From the NCBI GenBank assembly GCA_036346405.1, contig CM070548.1, positions 60,882,611-60,946,610 on the forward strand: a stretch of DNA of 64,000 bases, read 5' to 3'. This stretch comes from Phyllostachys edulis. Taxonomy: Eukaryota > Streptophyta > Magnoliopsida > Poales > Poaceae. The notes below the pieces were generated by a model. It made no database searches. It saw nothing but the letters and a program-made list of their open reading frames with translations, and had not been told where the DNA came from. Of the stretch, positions 33,300 to 44,774 are shown in pieces (position 1 is the first letter of the stretch; every line of letters starts with the position of its first letter). The position numbers and the translations under genes were made by a program.

Positions 33300-36099
33300 C
33301 GGTATCTTTGGTGGCACCGCAAAAATAGAATTGGTTAGTTCAAGAGGCATTGCTACGAAGTGTTATATAGGATTAATGTGTACTAGCTAGCAAGTCAGGG
33401 AATGTTTGATCATGTTGCGGCGTCCTTCCTTGATATTCCATCCTCTAGCATGTAACACGTCGAACACCCTCGTGACTCCAAGAAGTTAGCCTTAGCCATT
33501 GCAAAGGAAGGAAAGACTACAATAGAGTTTCTATGGAGGAAATGTGTTTACGATGATTAAACTCCTGATAGTTGTGAAGTTGTGGTGGCCCTCTGTAGGG
33601 AATCTAGGTATATTACGTATTTTCGTTTTGGTATAATTACAATTAGAATCAATGGAACCTACGGGTATGTCGGCATGGTCATTAAACCTAAGTTAGTGTT
33701 GCTTATAAAGTACAAATCAACATTAAGTATAGCCGGTAGTGCAACACTACTTACTTACGGTTGTAGGGCAAAAGTATGAATTCCTTGTTGCGGTGAGCCA
33801 TGAAAAAATCTATAACGTAATTCTCGGCGAATGTTGCATTAGCCGTGATGCTTTTTCGGAGACAACGTGTGGGTCGAGAAACCTACGGTGATTTCCTTCT
33901 TTCGGCTTCACGGATCATGTATCTATTATACAAAAGCTAGGAGTTATATATAACATTTATCGATATTACGAACATTGACCGTGATTGTACACACTTACGA
34001 TGTCGACATCGTATGATTGAGGCGTCGAGCTCGTCGAGGTTGAAGAGACAGAACAAGTCGTCGAAGGTCACCGTGAAGACGGCGTCTTGATACGTGGTTA
34101 AAATGATGCTCCTTGAACTTGACGGTGACACCGAGCATCGTTGATCAACCGCTTGTTGGATATTCCATGTACCATGCATGCAATTCCATGCAATCCGGTC
34201 CTAGGGTAGGGCCGTCTAACTTCTTGAGCAGCGGCTCGCTTTGCTTATATTTCCGACCCAGCGGCAAGAAGGGGATATCGGAGAAGACTCGATCGTCTTG
34301 ATTTGCCCTTGCCCTTCTTTGCCTCGCTTTGTATAGGTCGACTTCACAAGAGTCGATCGAGCACGAGTGTAGATGCATGTGATGCATCGGGCCCTTGCCA
34401 TGTCGGTCACAGTAAGCCGGTGCGATCAAGTCCGTGGACTTGATGCCGTTCTGCGACATTCCGTGAAGTTGACATCGGGCGGGTAGCTCGGCGGATGTCC
34501 TCCTTGGGCCATTGGATGAATGTTCCAGCGGCTTGCCCTAGAGTCATGACCTCATCGTTTGGGGAATTTTCAGCGGGGCGGCCTCGAAATTGGCACAAAC
34601 ACCGTCCACATTCACTTTTGCGAAACCGGAGCTAGATTTGCACGTGCACCAAAGCTCCGACATTGGATGGATACACCTAGCCCCAAGCGAAGATCTAGGG
34701 CAGCAGAGACATATCTCACTTGGAGCTTGCGCCGTAGCCACCTACTTACATAGCGGTACAAAATTAGCTACTCCAGCGGGCTTATGAATGGATTGAGCAT
34801 TCGGAGATAATAATTATTACGGATGTCATCGACGGAAAATCTGTCATCACCTATTGTGGTAGGGTTAGGGTTGGACGCGTAGCTACTCGGATGTTTGGGG
34901 GGCTAGCTAGCGGTATAGTAGGGCGGGGGCTTCCAATGACTTGGCATTTGCAATCCCTAATCCTTTCCTCAAAAGTCTCTTCTTGCTTTTGCTCGAGCAT
35001 ACGAATCCTTTCCTCAAAGGATTGGTGACTTTTTCATGACCTCGCTCTGATTTTTTCGGTGAGCTCATCTCGAGGATGCACGAAGATCCTCTCGTAGCTT
35101 TGCATCGTGCTCGGCTTTGGCTCTCCTCCTACTCGATGCGATCCTCTGTCGCTTGGAACCATTGTTCCCATGTAACAAAAACACCGGCGCCTCTCGTGCG
35201 ACCGGATGCTCACTTTGTTTCCTAGGGCGCGAGAGTATATCTTCTCCCTATCTGCTGGAATGAGCCTTGGGAAGATTGTGCACTCGGCGTTATCGCAATA
35301 TAGCCCGACATGTCATTTCACTTCCTATGAAGTTATGGAGTAATTACAAACTAGGTAGTTCGATATCTTACGGCGTTGGGACACTTCACGGTCTTGGGGT
35401 TTGGAAAGTACACTTCCCGTGGGCGAATAGCTAACCTCGCAAATAACCACTTTGTCGGTAGCGGACATCGGTGATCTCGAAATAGCGAGGAGAGATTCAA
35501 ACCGCTTGCTGCTGTTCTGATCCCTCCATATCGGGGCTTTACGCATACCCAGTGGTGCCGAGTGCGTGGGGTGCTTGTTTTTGCTGGAGGGCCGTGTCGC
35601 CGCACTTTCACTCTTAAATTCATCTGTCGTCTTCTTCGCCACAAACTTCGGCCAGACTCTTCCAATAATAGATACTTGTGGAAGGCGGCAGATCCTTCTC
35701 CACGTAGTTCTTGACAAGCGTGCTCTTGAAGTTCTTCCACGCTTTGCGCTTGTAACAGCAGCGTGTCGTCGCCGAGTCCGGGAGTTCTCTGGGATCTCGA
35801 GCGATGCAAGAATTTCCGTCGGCCTGGCAGAGTTTTCAATGGTCGGGCACCACCTTCCACGAATCGTAGGTGATCTTGACCCGTTCCGTGCAACTATTCC
35901 ACCATTCTCCGGAATCGGCGGCTGCTTTCGGCGAGGATTGATAGGGGTCCCGGTGATCGACCTCCGTGATGGTAAATCGGCCCGTGGGCCTTTTCGATAT
36001 TCCTCTTCTTCTACAGCGGTTGGATATTGTTCGAGAGGATGGTGCATCATCGGACACATGGTGGCGGACTCGACTCGAATGAGCGGAAGACATCTTCAC
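33300..36099 (-). pseudogene. CACTA second gene: Transposase_24, DUF8039-like and C48-protease-like segments
   Basis: The minus-strand frame opens MKMSSAHSSRVRHHVSDDAP at 36099, the usual start of this CACTA gene. The Transposase_24 domain follows at about 35890-35330, with FVAKKTTDEFKSES, a KNKHPTHS segment, then MRKAPIWRDQN. Next, about 34740-34410, is a DUF8039-like part (MTLGQAAGTFIQWPKEDIR). About 34080-34000 holds FDDLFCLFNLDELDASIIRC, the lead-in to the Ulp1-type (C48) cysteine peptidase of many plant CACTA proteins. NKEFILLPYN near 33780 continues that domain. A possible splice donor follows at about 33760 (minus, gtaagtaag). Catalytic His and Cys were not found. Repeated frame changes break the gene. 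The product would bind the subterminal arrays and aid TNPD; the protease role is unknown. Confidence 0.7.
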
Positions 36100-36429
36100 A
36101 AGAAATAGAACATCATGTGAACAAATGAAATCAGCATAAAGCTAAGATTTAACATTTTGATATTGCTATCGATGTAGAGTAAGCATTCCAATTAGAGCTC
36201 AAGTACAAACCCGATTATCAAAACAATTTCAAGACAAGACTATTATCATCACAGATCATTCATCTCAAGCCCAACACACCACATTGCAATGTATTCGATG
36301 GCGATATCAAAACAAATACCATATGAATAACTAACTAGAACAAATACAAATTCCTAAAACAAGTACAATTATCATGAAGGACCATGACAGATTATTGATA
36401 GAAATAGTTAGGAAAGGGCATGGGGTCGA

Positions 36430-36774
36430 TCGGTAACTTCGGCATTGGTTACCTTTAGGCGTCGAGAAGGACGACGAGGAAGCGATCTGGGAGCGGCGCA
36501 AGGCCGAAGCGTCGAAGGCGCTACTGGCTCGGGGAGGAGGAGGCGGCGGCTCGGCGGGTTGTAGGAGGAGGCTCGGCGGGCTCGGGGAGGCGCTTGGGCC
36601 GGAGGAGGAGGCGTCGGCAGGATCGGGAGGAGTGGCGCCGGACTCGAGGAGGCGTCGAGGACGGTGGCGGCAGGCTCGGGGAGGAGGAGCGAGAGGAGTT
36701 GAGAAACTTAATCGTTTGAGAGTGGCGGTAGCGGCAAACCCTAGCTAGAGTCCGAATGTAAATAGGGATGGACA
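36430..36774 (-). other. GC-rich 5' region of the second CACTA gene
   Basis: On the minus strand this lies between the internal repeat array and the second gene. It includes aaccctagctagag and a GC-rich Pro/Arg/Ser-coding frame at 36521-36778 without domain. It looks like promoter plus 5' leader, possibly with an intron before the start at 36099. Confidence 0.4.
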
Positions 36775-37150
36775 TCACGAGCGGTTCTAAATTAGAACTG
36801 CTCAGGATACACTATCACAAACGGTTCTAACTTAGAACCGTGCGTGATATGTGATGTATCCTGAGCGGTTTTAATAAACAACCGTCTGTGATATTGATGA
36901 ATCACGAGCGGTTTTAATAAACAACCGCGTGATATGTGATTATCACGAGCGGTTCTAATTTAGAACCGCTGCGTGATAGTAATATAACATGAGCGGTTCT
37001 AAGTTAGAACCGCTGCATGATATATGATGTATCACGAGCGGTGTTAATAAACAACCGTGCATGATATACATATAGCATGAGCGGTTTGATAAACAACCGT
37101 CATGATACACATGTGAGACGATGCGTAGTTCAAACCGTGCGTGATATTAT
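36775..37150. repeat. Internal copy of the CACTA subterminal repeat array
   Basis: About ten units of tcacgagcggtt..ta..aaccg(ct)gcgtgata, like the arrays at both ends of the transposon but placed between its two genes. It has no CACTA terminus of its own. Confidence 0.8.
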
Positions 37151-37187
37151 TTTGTATTGGTTAATATCTAGATCGATTACGCTTATT

Positions 37188-37210
37188 GGCTAGCCTCGGA
37201 AATGCTAGCC
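37188..37210 (-). terminator. Hairpin after TNPD
   Basis: ggctagc (37188-37194) and gctagcc (37204-37210) form the same inverted repeat as at 32825-32848, with the same flanking sequence. On the minus strand it is followed by aataagcg. It lies about 230 bp past the TNPD stop. Confidence 0.45.
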
Positions 37211-37442
37211 ATGCCCTCTGAAACAAGCGAGAAAAGACAACAAGTACATGTATATACATCCAATAATTCACATTCATTTGAGAAACAATCACATCCATTT
37301 CACGGTACAAATCTCAATTAATTAACTCAAATGAACTAAAATTAACCATGATCATCGAGAATGTATATAGTACATATACACACATTGTTCAATTAATCTT
37401 TAAAATTAGCCCTTCATGATGATCGACGCGTATGTAGCTAGT

Positions 37443-40400
37443 TTAGTCATGTTCTTCTTCCTCGACCCTTATCTTGGTTTCGAAAGGAGGCAACTCGTCA
37501 AATTGATTGTATTCTTCCTCGTCCACTACATTCTCAACTCCGACAATCCTCCTTTTTCCATGAAGAACTACGTGGCGCTTCTTATTTGCCGGTCGGTAAC
37601 ATAGAAGACTTGAACAACTTGGTTGCTTGATCTGAACGGTTCGTCTTTGTATCCGAAACCGTTCGAGGTCCACGGTAGTGACGCCGTACTTGTCGACCTT
37701 CACTGTGGGAGATGGACCCAACGGCACCGAAATAGGGGATCTTGAAAAGCACGTGGTCGAGCTCCCATATCTCCTCTATTTGCCCATAGTAGGAGCTCCT
37801 CACCCCATCGGTCTTGAATGCATCTATCACGGACACCGCTGTTACAGTTAGTGCTTTTTATATCCCGAGCTGCGTATAGAATGTGTACCCATTTATGTCG
37901 TATCCTCGCCATGTTACAAGCGTAAATGTTGGCCCTTTTGCCAACCATGTCGAGATATCATTGACGAGCTCCTAGCAAGTCGCTCCTTCAACCATTGGTT
38001 GAGCCGCTGCATTGTGTTGTCTCGTGATCCAAACATCGGCGCGGCGGATTACATTGCGAAGCACGTCCTTGTCTTTGGTCGATATCTGAGGACACTTCAC
38101 ATGTGTTGCAAGACAGTGAAATGGGCTTGAGCATACGCATCCATATTTGGAGTGATTGCTTTCCTTCCGATGGTCCGATACCCTCGAGCCTCCCTCATGG
38201 CGAGATCGAGGCACACCTATCGGTTCGACTGAGCCATGTAATCGGGCGAACTCAATGACCTCTTCGGTTGCATAACCTTCGACGATCTTGCCCTCTCCGG
38301 CGAGATCGATTTCGTACATATGACTTGAGAATTCCCATGAACCTCTCGAGCGGGTACATGCTACGTAGGAACACGGGCCCGCACATCTTTATCTCCTCAC
38401 AATATGAACAATGAGATGGACCATGATATCGAAAAACGACGGAGGAAATACATCTCAAGATCACATAGTGTCGTCACCACCTCGTCTGCGAGCATCTAGT
38501 CCTTCGAGATCGATGACCTTCGAGCAATTGTGTTAAAAAATAACACGACCTCATGATTGTCTCTCGGACCTTGATCGGCAAAATACTTCTAATTACAGCA
38601 GGAGCATTTGTGTCATCAACACATGACAATCATGAGACTTCATGCCAATTAACTTCAAATCTTTTATCGAAACAAGTTTCTTCATGTTGGCGAATGCTAA
38701 GGACGGAACTTTCACGCCATGCAAGCAAGCACAGATTCGGTTCTCTCGGCCTTGGACAAAGTGTAACAAGCGGGGAAGAATACGTTAGTCCTTTATCGGT
38801 CCTTGTTGGTGCTAACTCGGTCGATGTCCATATCAACCAAGTCAAGCCGTGCGTTGACACCATCTTTTGTTTTGTCACGAATGTTGATAAGAGACCAATC
38901 AAGTCATCACATACATTCTTTTCTACATGCATGGCGTCGATGCGTTGGCGAACTTCTAGGTGCTCCCAATAAGGTAAGTCCCAAAATATTGATCTCTTCT
39001 TCCACATGTTCTTCTTACTTGTCCTCGATTTACATCCTTTCCAAGCACAACATCTAAATCCTTAACCATATCATAGACCTCTTTTCCGCTTAAATGCCTT
39101 GGAGCTGAATTGTCCTCCTTCTCTCCGTCAATTGTTTCTTCATCTGCGGTATGGGTGAGCCCTCAGAAGGAACCTCGATGACGCATGTACACGGTTTTGC
39201 GCGAGTGATTCACCCACACTCTGGGTATCATCTAAGCGGTGAGTCTGAGCTTTGGCCCTTTTGTACTCGGCCCGACAGTTAGCAAGGGCGGGATAATCAT
39301 TTATGGTGCGAGAACAACAAGGAACGTAAAGTGAAGTTCTCTCGTTTATACGCATCCCATACCGCCCTTCAATCCACGGTATTTTTAGATCTTCCATCAA
39401 TGGTGCTAGGTACACATCAATATCATTCCCAAAGTTGCTTGCCCTTGGATAAGTATCGACAACAAAATATACTTCCGCTTCATACACAACCAAGGAGGAA
39501 GGTTGTAGATCTGAGCGTCACGTGCCAAGTGCTATGTCGGTGCTCATATTACCGAAAGGATTCATTCCATCATACTCAATCCAAACCTTATATTCCTCGG
39601 TTCCTTTTGTCTGCAAACCTCCTATCGATGTTTCTCCTTTGGGCGGAATCGGCGAGGTGTCTTAACTTTCCGTCATTCTTACGCTCCTCTCGAGTGCCAA
39701 TCTGCAGATTTGCATTCTTTGGGTTCGCAAAAACCGCTTCAAGCGGGAATTACAGAAGATACCACGCCACCTTAGCAGAGGTCCTTTCTTCACCTCGATT
39801 CCTCGTCGTCATCTGATTGCTTCTTACGCTTGTATCGGGATCGTTGCACACCGACATACATGCATGTTTGTATACTCGTTACGGTAGAGGATCTGATCGT
39901 TCGGACATGCATGTATTCTTTCTACTTCCATTCCCAATGGACAAAGAACCTTTTGGCTTTGTAGGTGGTTTTGGGCAACTCATTTCCCTCGAAGCATGTC
40001 CGCTAAGAGACCTAACACTCAGTGAAACTCTTGTCGGACCAACCGTTGCTTGCCTTCAATTTCAGCGGTTTAAGCACGGATGACAACCTTGTGTATTCCG
40101 ACTTGCGGCAGGGAACAAAGGTTTCTCTGAGTCCTCCATCACGCCCGAATTGAACATACTCCCTCTCATCACGGTTCCTTACGCATCGCGAAGCATCTCG
40201 ATCTAGATTGTCATCGTGCGGCCTATCCGAATCGGAACCACAATCGACATTCGGCGGCATATCGTTGACTTCCTGTATAATATGCATATCGTTGACTTCA
40301 TGTATAATATGCTCTTCACCGTGGCTGGTCCAACATGTATAACCCTTTTTGAAACCCCTTCGAATCAAGTGTGCTTCGATCTGCGCTCGGTTGTTAAACA

Positions 40401-40543
40401 TCTTGATTCTCGCAATCAATGCATGGACGAGACATATATTCCGCCCCTTATTCAACATATCCTCCTCGGCGGCTCTTGTAAGCAGACACGCCATTAATGT
40501 ACTCTTCACTCACACGGTTCTCGGTGTACATCCACCGGTCCAT
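37443..40543 (-). pseudogene. CACTA transposase TNPD (tnp2 / Transposase_21), frame-disrupted
   Basis: This is the main transposase of the CACTA element, which cuts at the CACTA ends. The start MDRWMYTENRVSEEYINGV at 40543 is the standard TNPD N-terminus. It leads into a zinc-finger-like transposase-associated domain (DCENQ, HLIRRGFKKGYTCWTSHGE, to about 40270). The tnp2 core spans about 39800-38630 and contains SNFGNDIDVYLAPLMEDL and KRSIFWDLPYWEHLEVR with IDAMHVEKNVCDDLIG. A DUF4218 part follows (GPVFLRSMYPLERFMGILK, about 38390), then GYATEEVIEFARLHG (about 38270). A DUF4216 part closes it (YYGQIEEIWELD, KVDKYGVTTVDLERF, to 37600). The tail is acidic and ends at a TAA at 37443-37445. All expected domains are present and in order, but at least five frame changes split it. 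Introns cannot be excluded. Confidence 0.85.
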
Positions 40544-41214
40544 CACACGGTTCGTATTGAAAACCACGAAAATAAATAAAAGGGTGATGACTTTCGGCGT
40601 ATTTTCCGAGGCTTAATTATGATTTTTTCATTTTTACATTTTTTCGGATTTTATTAACTTACATGTGGGCCCTACTTGTCGCTGACTCATTTTTATTTCA
40701 TGATTTTATTTATAAAATCTATGGCGATCCTACATGTCATAGACTCGTTAGTTTATTAACTAAATGATTAAAAACAGTAGGATTAATTAATTTGAAGCTC
40801 AAAGCGGGCTTAGGGTGACATCGCATTGCTATATAGTCGTGGCTCTCGGCCCTAAGGTCTCGCTTTGAGGCGAACCGACGGTACAATGTCCCATGGGGCG
40901 CTGAAACTAGCGATTTGGCGTAAACGCTGAAACTACTCAAATTAAAGGATGCTTATGCTTGATATCTCACCTCGATCACGAGGAAGGTGTCAATGAAAGT
41001 CGGGGAAGGTCCAAGGCGCGGCTGGGTCGTCGATCGGTGAACAGAGGCGACGGCGGCAAGCTCCTCGGCGACAATATACAACCGAAATGGACCAGGCGGC
41101 TCGGTGAGGTGAGGCGATGTACTCAAACCGCACGCAGGCGGCGATGGACCTATCGTGGCGCCTAGAGATATGGAGATCAAGAAGACTATATCTGTTTTGC
41201 GGGGAGGCGGAGCT

Positions 41215-41560
41215 ATATATATCGTCGTGGTGAGTTAATTATCACGACGGTTTTAACAAAACCGTCTGTGATATTGGGCAATATCACGACGGTTCATGTT
41301 TGGAACCGCTCGTGAAGTATCACGAGCGGTTCTAAAACAAACCGCTCAGTGATATTGTGTAATATCACAGACGGTTCATGTTTGGAACCGCCTGCGTGAA
41401 GTATCACGAGCGGTTCCAAACATGAACCGTCGTGATATGACATCTTCACGCAGCGGTTTTAGCGCGAGAATAACATGCGGTGGGTAACAAAAACCGCCTC
41501 GAGATTGTGTTTATCTGAGCGGTTTCGATGAACCGCTGCGTGATCGGCGTCGATATTAGC
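41215..41560. repeat. CACTA 5' subterminal repeat array
   Basis: Alternating tatcacgagcggttc and gaaccgctcgtgaagtatcac units adjacent to the right terminus. Several units have cacgacgg where others have cacagacgg, a loss at a CAG. Confidence 0.8.
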
Positions 41561-41578
41561 ATTTACGTAGTAGTGTAT

Positions 41579-43316
41579 ACAAGGAGGTATAAAGACAATT
41601 AGGTAATTAACTAATTCCCGAAACCATTTTTTTTATAAAATTAGCAATGCATGTTTATATCTAACAATATACTTTTATAAAGATGGGTTCAATATGATAA
41701 AAAGGTCTATGACTTGCCTTCGTGGAAGAGTAGAGGTGCTTCGGTCGTCGGGTCTGCGAAGTCGTCCGAAACACCGGAATCTATACGTGCGAACAAAGCT
41801 AAATAAATAAAAAAAACTCCAAATAAATACCAAATAAATACTAATAGGAAGATAATGAATTTAGATGAATTTATAAATTTAAATCACTCGAATCGGAGTT
41901 CGAATGAAGAAGTTATGGCCAAAGGAAGATAGGGAATTGCATAAAATGATGAAATATGGATTTTCCTGATTTTTTGAATTATTTTTCAACGGGAAAGTCA
42001 GTTAAATGCCACACGGGCGCCACTGGACTGCCACATCAGCAAAACGGGTGATGTGGCCACTGACTGGGCATGACCTGGTGCCACCTCAGCACTGCCACGT
42101 TGGACCCGAGCCGGCGGCGCACGGGGACCAAGGGTCCCAGCGATTGGCGGCGCGACGGCCGGCGGCGAGGACACCAACGCGAAGGGGAGAGCAAGGGGAT
42201 CCTGATGCGCACGGTCTCGAGGACGCGGCGGCACGGGGAGGCCGGCGGCGGCGGCGATGGTTGAACGCGGCGCAAGCTCAAGGCTCCAAAGGTCGGGAGG
42301 TCAGTGCAGTGCGCTCGGCTAGCGATGCGGTGGTGTGGTCGGCGGCACGGAGGAGGCTTGACGACAGCGGAGTCGCGGTGGAGTCGAAGGTGGCAGCGGT
42401 GAGGAGCTTCAATCGCGCCGAAAGAGAGTGGGAGAGGAGAGGAGGAGAGGGAAAGAGAGAGGTCTTGGCGCCCGAGGCTCGCTTAAATAGACCTCGGGGA
42501 GGCCCAGAGGAGGAGGAGGAGGAGAGGTGTCACCGGCTTTAATGGCGGCGAGGGGGGGTCCGGCTTGACCGCGGGAAGGGGGAAGCAGGCGCCTGCGGCG
42601 TGGCGGAGGCGGTCGCAGCGGCGAGCCAGACAGAGACGGGAGCGGGGCGGGGCGGGATAGGCGCTAGGGCAAGGCGAGGCGGCGTGGCTCGGCAAAAACG
42701 CCAGCGAGGCCGACAGGCGCGTCGCGGCGGAGGTTGAAGACGACCTCGAGGCGGTGACAAAGCGAGCCCACACGTCAATGCAAGGCGAGAACGGGAGGCG
42801 CGGCGATGGTAGCCGTCCGATTCGATCGAGCGGTCTGCGATGGAGGGGAGTGCTGGTTGCTTGAAGCTGGCCCGACAAGGTGGGCCATGAGTGAGCAGGA
42901 ATGGGTCGGAGGAAATCGCCCAAGAGCCAAAGGAGGATTTTCAAGGATTTTCGATTTTAGAAAATACCGTAAAAGCAAAAGCATTTTTAGAAAATAGCTT
43001 AAGCCATCCAAAATTCTAGGAAAATTCACGAAGTCCCTTGAATTATTTAGAACTTAATAAAAATATTTTTAGCTTTACTATTGCTTTTAATTTTTGCAAA
43101 TAATTATTTTTAACATAAGGCAAGAGGAAAACCAACTTTAAAACCCAACAAAACTCAACTAAACCAACTTGAATTAGTTGAAGTTTTAATTAATTCAAAT
43201 TAAATTTCTTTTAAAAATTCTAAATTACAAGTTAAGCTTTGGCAAATTAATAAAACCAAACTACTAGTTTTTAAAGTTTTCAAAATTTTAAAAACTCAGA
43301 AATTTGGGATGTTATA
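41579..43316 (-). repeat. Truncated LTR of the large-LTR gypsy family
   Basis: In plus coordinates it follows the solo LTR from about 6470 to 8268: ttcaatatgat..ggt.taacttgcc, then the GC-rich core (42000-42900), then gggatgttata at 43306-43316, where the terminal tgtaac has become tataac. The other LTR half is missing at the CACTA boundary. A minus-strand TATTTAAG near 42483-42490 sits where the sister LTRs have a TATA box. Frames at 41998-43029 are shadows of the core. Confidence 0.75.
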
Positions 43317-44679
43317 TCCTTTCTCTTCTAAAGACTATCTCCTCTATCGCCGACCTCTTTCTTCGTCTCGTTCTTGCTTACGATGCTTCCTCGCCTCCCC
43401 TTCTAAATGGGATCTTAACAAGTTGTCGTCTCAAGTTGTCGTCCAGTACACTGTCGCAGTGCCCTCATCGTCAGCACGGGCACGATCTTGCTCTTGAGAG
43501 AGAGAGAGAGAGAGAGAGAAAAAGGACAATGACCTACTGCAATAATTTTCTGACTCTTCTGCAACAACTAATATGAACATTTGCAATAACAGATCTAGGC
43601 ATCGCACGGAGCCCGTGAGCAACAGGATGGCATAGATCTGAAGGAGCTCCTCATAGGTGGGGAGAGGGAGAGAATATGATGGGGGAGGAGGGGGAGGGAT
43701 AGGAGGTGGAGGGAGAGGCGTGAGAGAGGGAGGCGAATAAGGGAAAGCTTTGATGGGCAACACATGATAAAAGAGTGGGATGAGTGTAGCGTGGAAGTCC
43801 GGAGGGACTACTATCAATATCCTATGGTTAATTATATATCCGTTATTAGATCAACACCGGCAAGAAGGCAACAGCGAAACTACGTGAACTGCCGGTCTAG
43901 TTTGAAGATCGATTTCCACGTCAGCATCAAAACTAGTATAGCCTGGGCTGTGACAGTGCCAAAGGAAGCCGAGGAAAGATGCCCCAGTTTGTTCCCTGGG
44001 CCAAAATGTTCCCTGGGCCGTCCGAGGAGCAAATTAAGCTGGATCTCCATCATATCCGTGTACCTTAGCAGGGACTATCAAGTCGAAGCAGGCATTCGTT
44101 CTGGGAGAAAAGCATTACATTAGCGATGATTAGCGATGATTGAACAAGGAAAAGCGAACCTTTTTGAGCGTGAGACCACGGCCTTTCTCGGAAGATGGCC
44201 TTGCAATACACTCTACTCTGGCCGGTCAGTAATTTGCTCAACAAGTCTGCAAAATTGCATGTCAGCCTGATTACATGTACTGGTTATTACGACATGTGCA
44301 TGTCAACGTCGGAAACTAGAGTCGCCTTCGGTGTAAGTTTGTGCGTCCACTCAAACGATGCCGCCATGATGTAGCAAGAGCTTCTGCTAAAGCCTACTAC
44401 TTGCTTCTAAAGTGAAAGGAAATCGGAGCAGAAACTGACTCGTCACTGTGAGCTAAAGATGTGTGCAGTTTTATCTTATATAGTAAAGGAAGAATATTGG
44501 AATGCAGGCCAAAGATAAGGCCAGCTACATCTACATGGACTTGGATGCCAAGGAACGCATTGTTTGGAAGCAACGTACCCAGCTCAAGCCGTAGCATAGG
44601 AGCCAAGTCACTTGAAACGCAAATCTTCAAACCAGCAGCACACTCTTCCCTCCCAATCTCCCACGCAGTGACTGATACA
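43317..44679 (+). other. Upstream region of the TED7-like gene
   Basis: No coding feature was seen. It contains a GA microsatellite (43495-43519), a Pro-rich minus-strand shadow frame and a short tandem duplication gattagcgatgatt near 44124-44140. The proximal few hundred bases are presumably promoter. Confidence 0.5.
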
Positions 44680-44689
44680 TATATAAATA
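44680..44689 (+). promoter_or_regulatory. TATA box of the TED7-like gene
   Basis: TATATAAATA, predicting a transcript start near 44712-44720. That is downstream of the ATG at 44700, so the in-frame ATG at 44775 (context atccATGGc) is the likely start. Confidence 0.65.
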
Positions 44690-44774
44690 CACCACATGCA
44701 TGCTAGCTCACCACTACAACTCACTCGATCGCCTCCTCTTACTACAGCTGCAGCAGCATCGTCTCAGAGCATCC

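Larger units (their letters stand above)
32292..41575 (-). mobile_element. CACTA (En/Spm) transposon, 9.28 kb, two-gene
   Basis: The left end is cactactacagaaaagg and the right end, read on the minus strand, is cactactacgtaaatgc. TAT flanks it at 32289-32291 and 41576-41578, the expected 3-bp duplication. Subterminal arrays of gagcggtt / aaccgctcgtgat motifs fill both ends (32310-32800 and 41215-41560), and a third array lies inside (36775-37150). Both genes run on the minus strand: TNPD (37443-40543), then a second transposon gene with Transposase_24 and protease-like parts (33300-36099). Many frame breaks occur, often at CAG/CTG sites, so it may be more intact in the living genome than it reads here. 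Left flank is LINE and right flank is LTR sequence. Confidence 0.88.

Noticed and set aside
43431..43817. Pro-rich minus-strand frame upstream of the TED7-like gene
   Set aside because: Antisense to a GA-rich stretch. No domain and no similarity in layout to the real Pro-rich gene.
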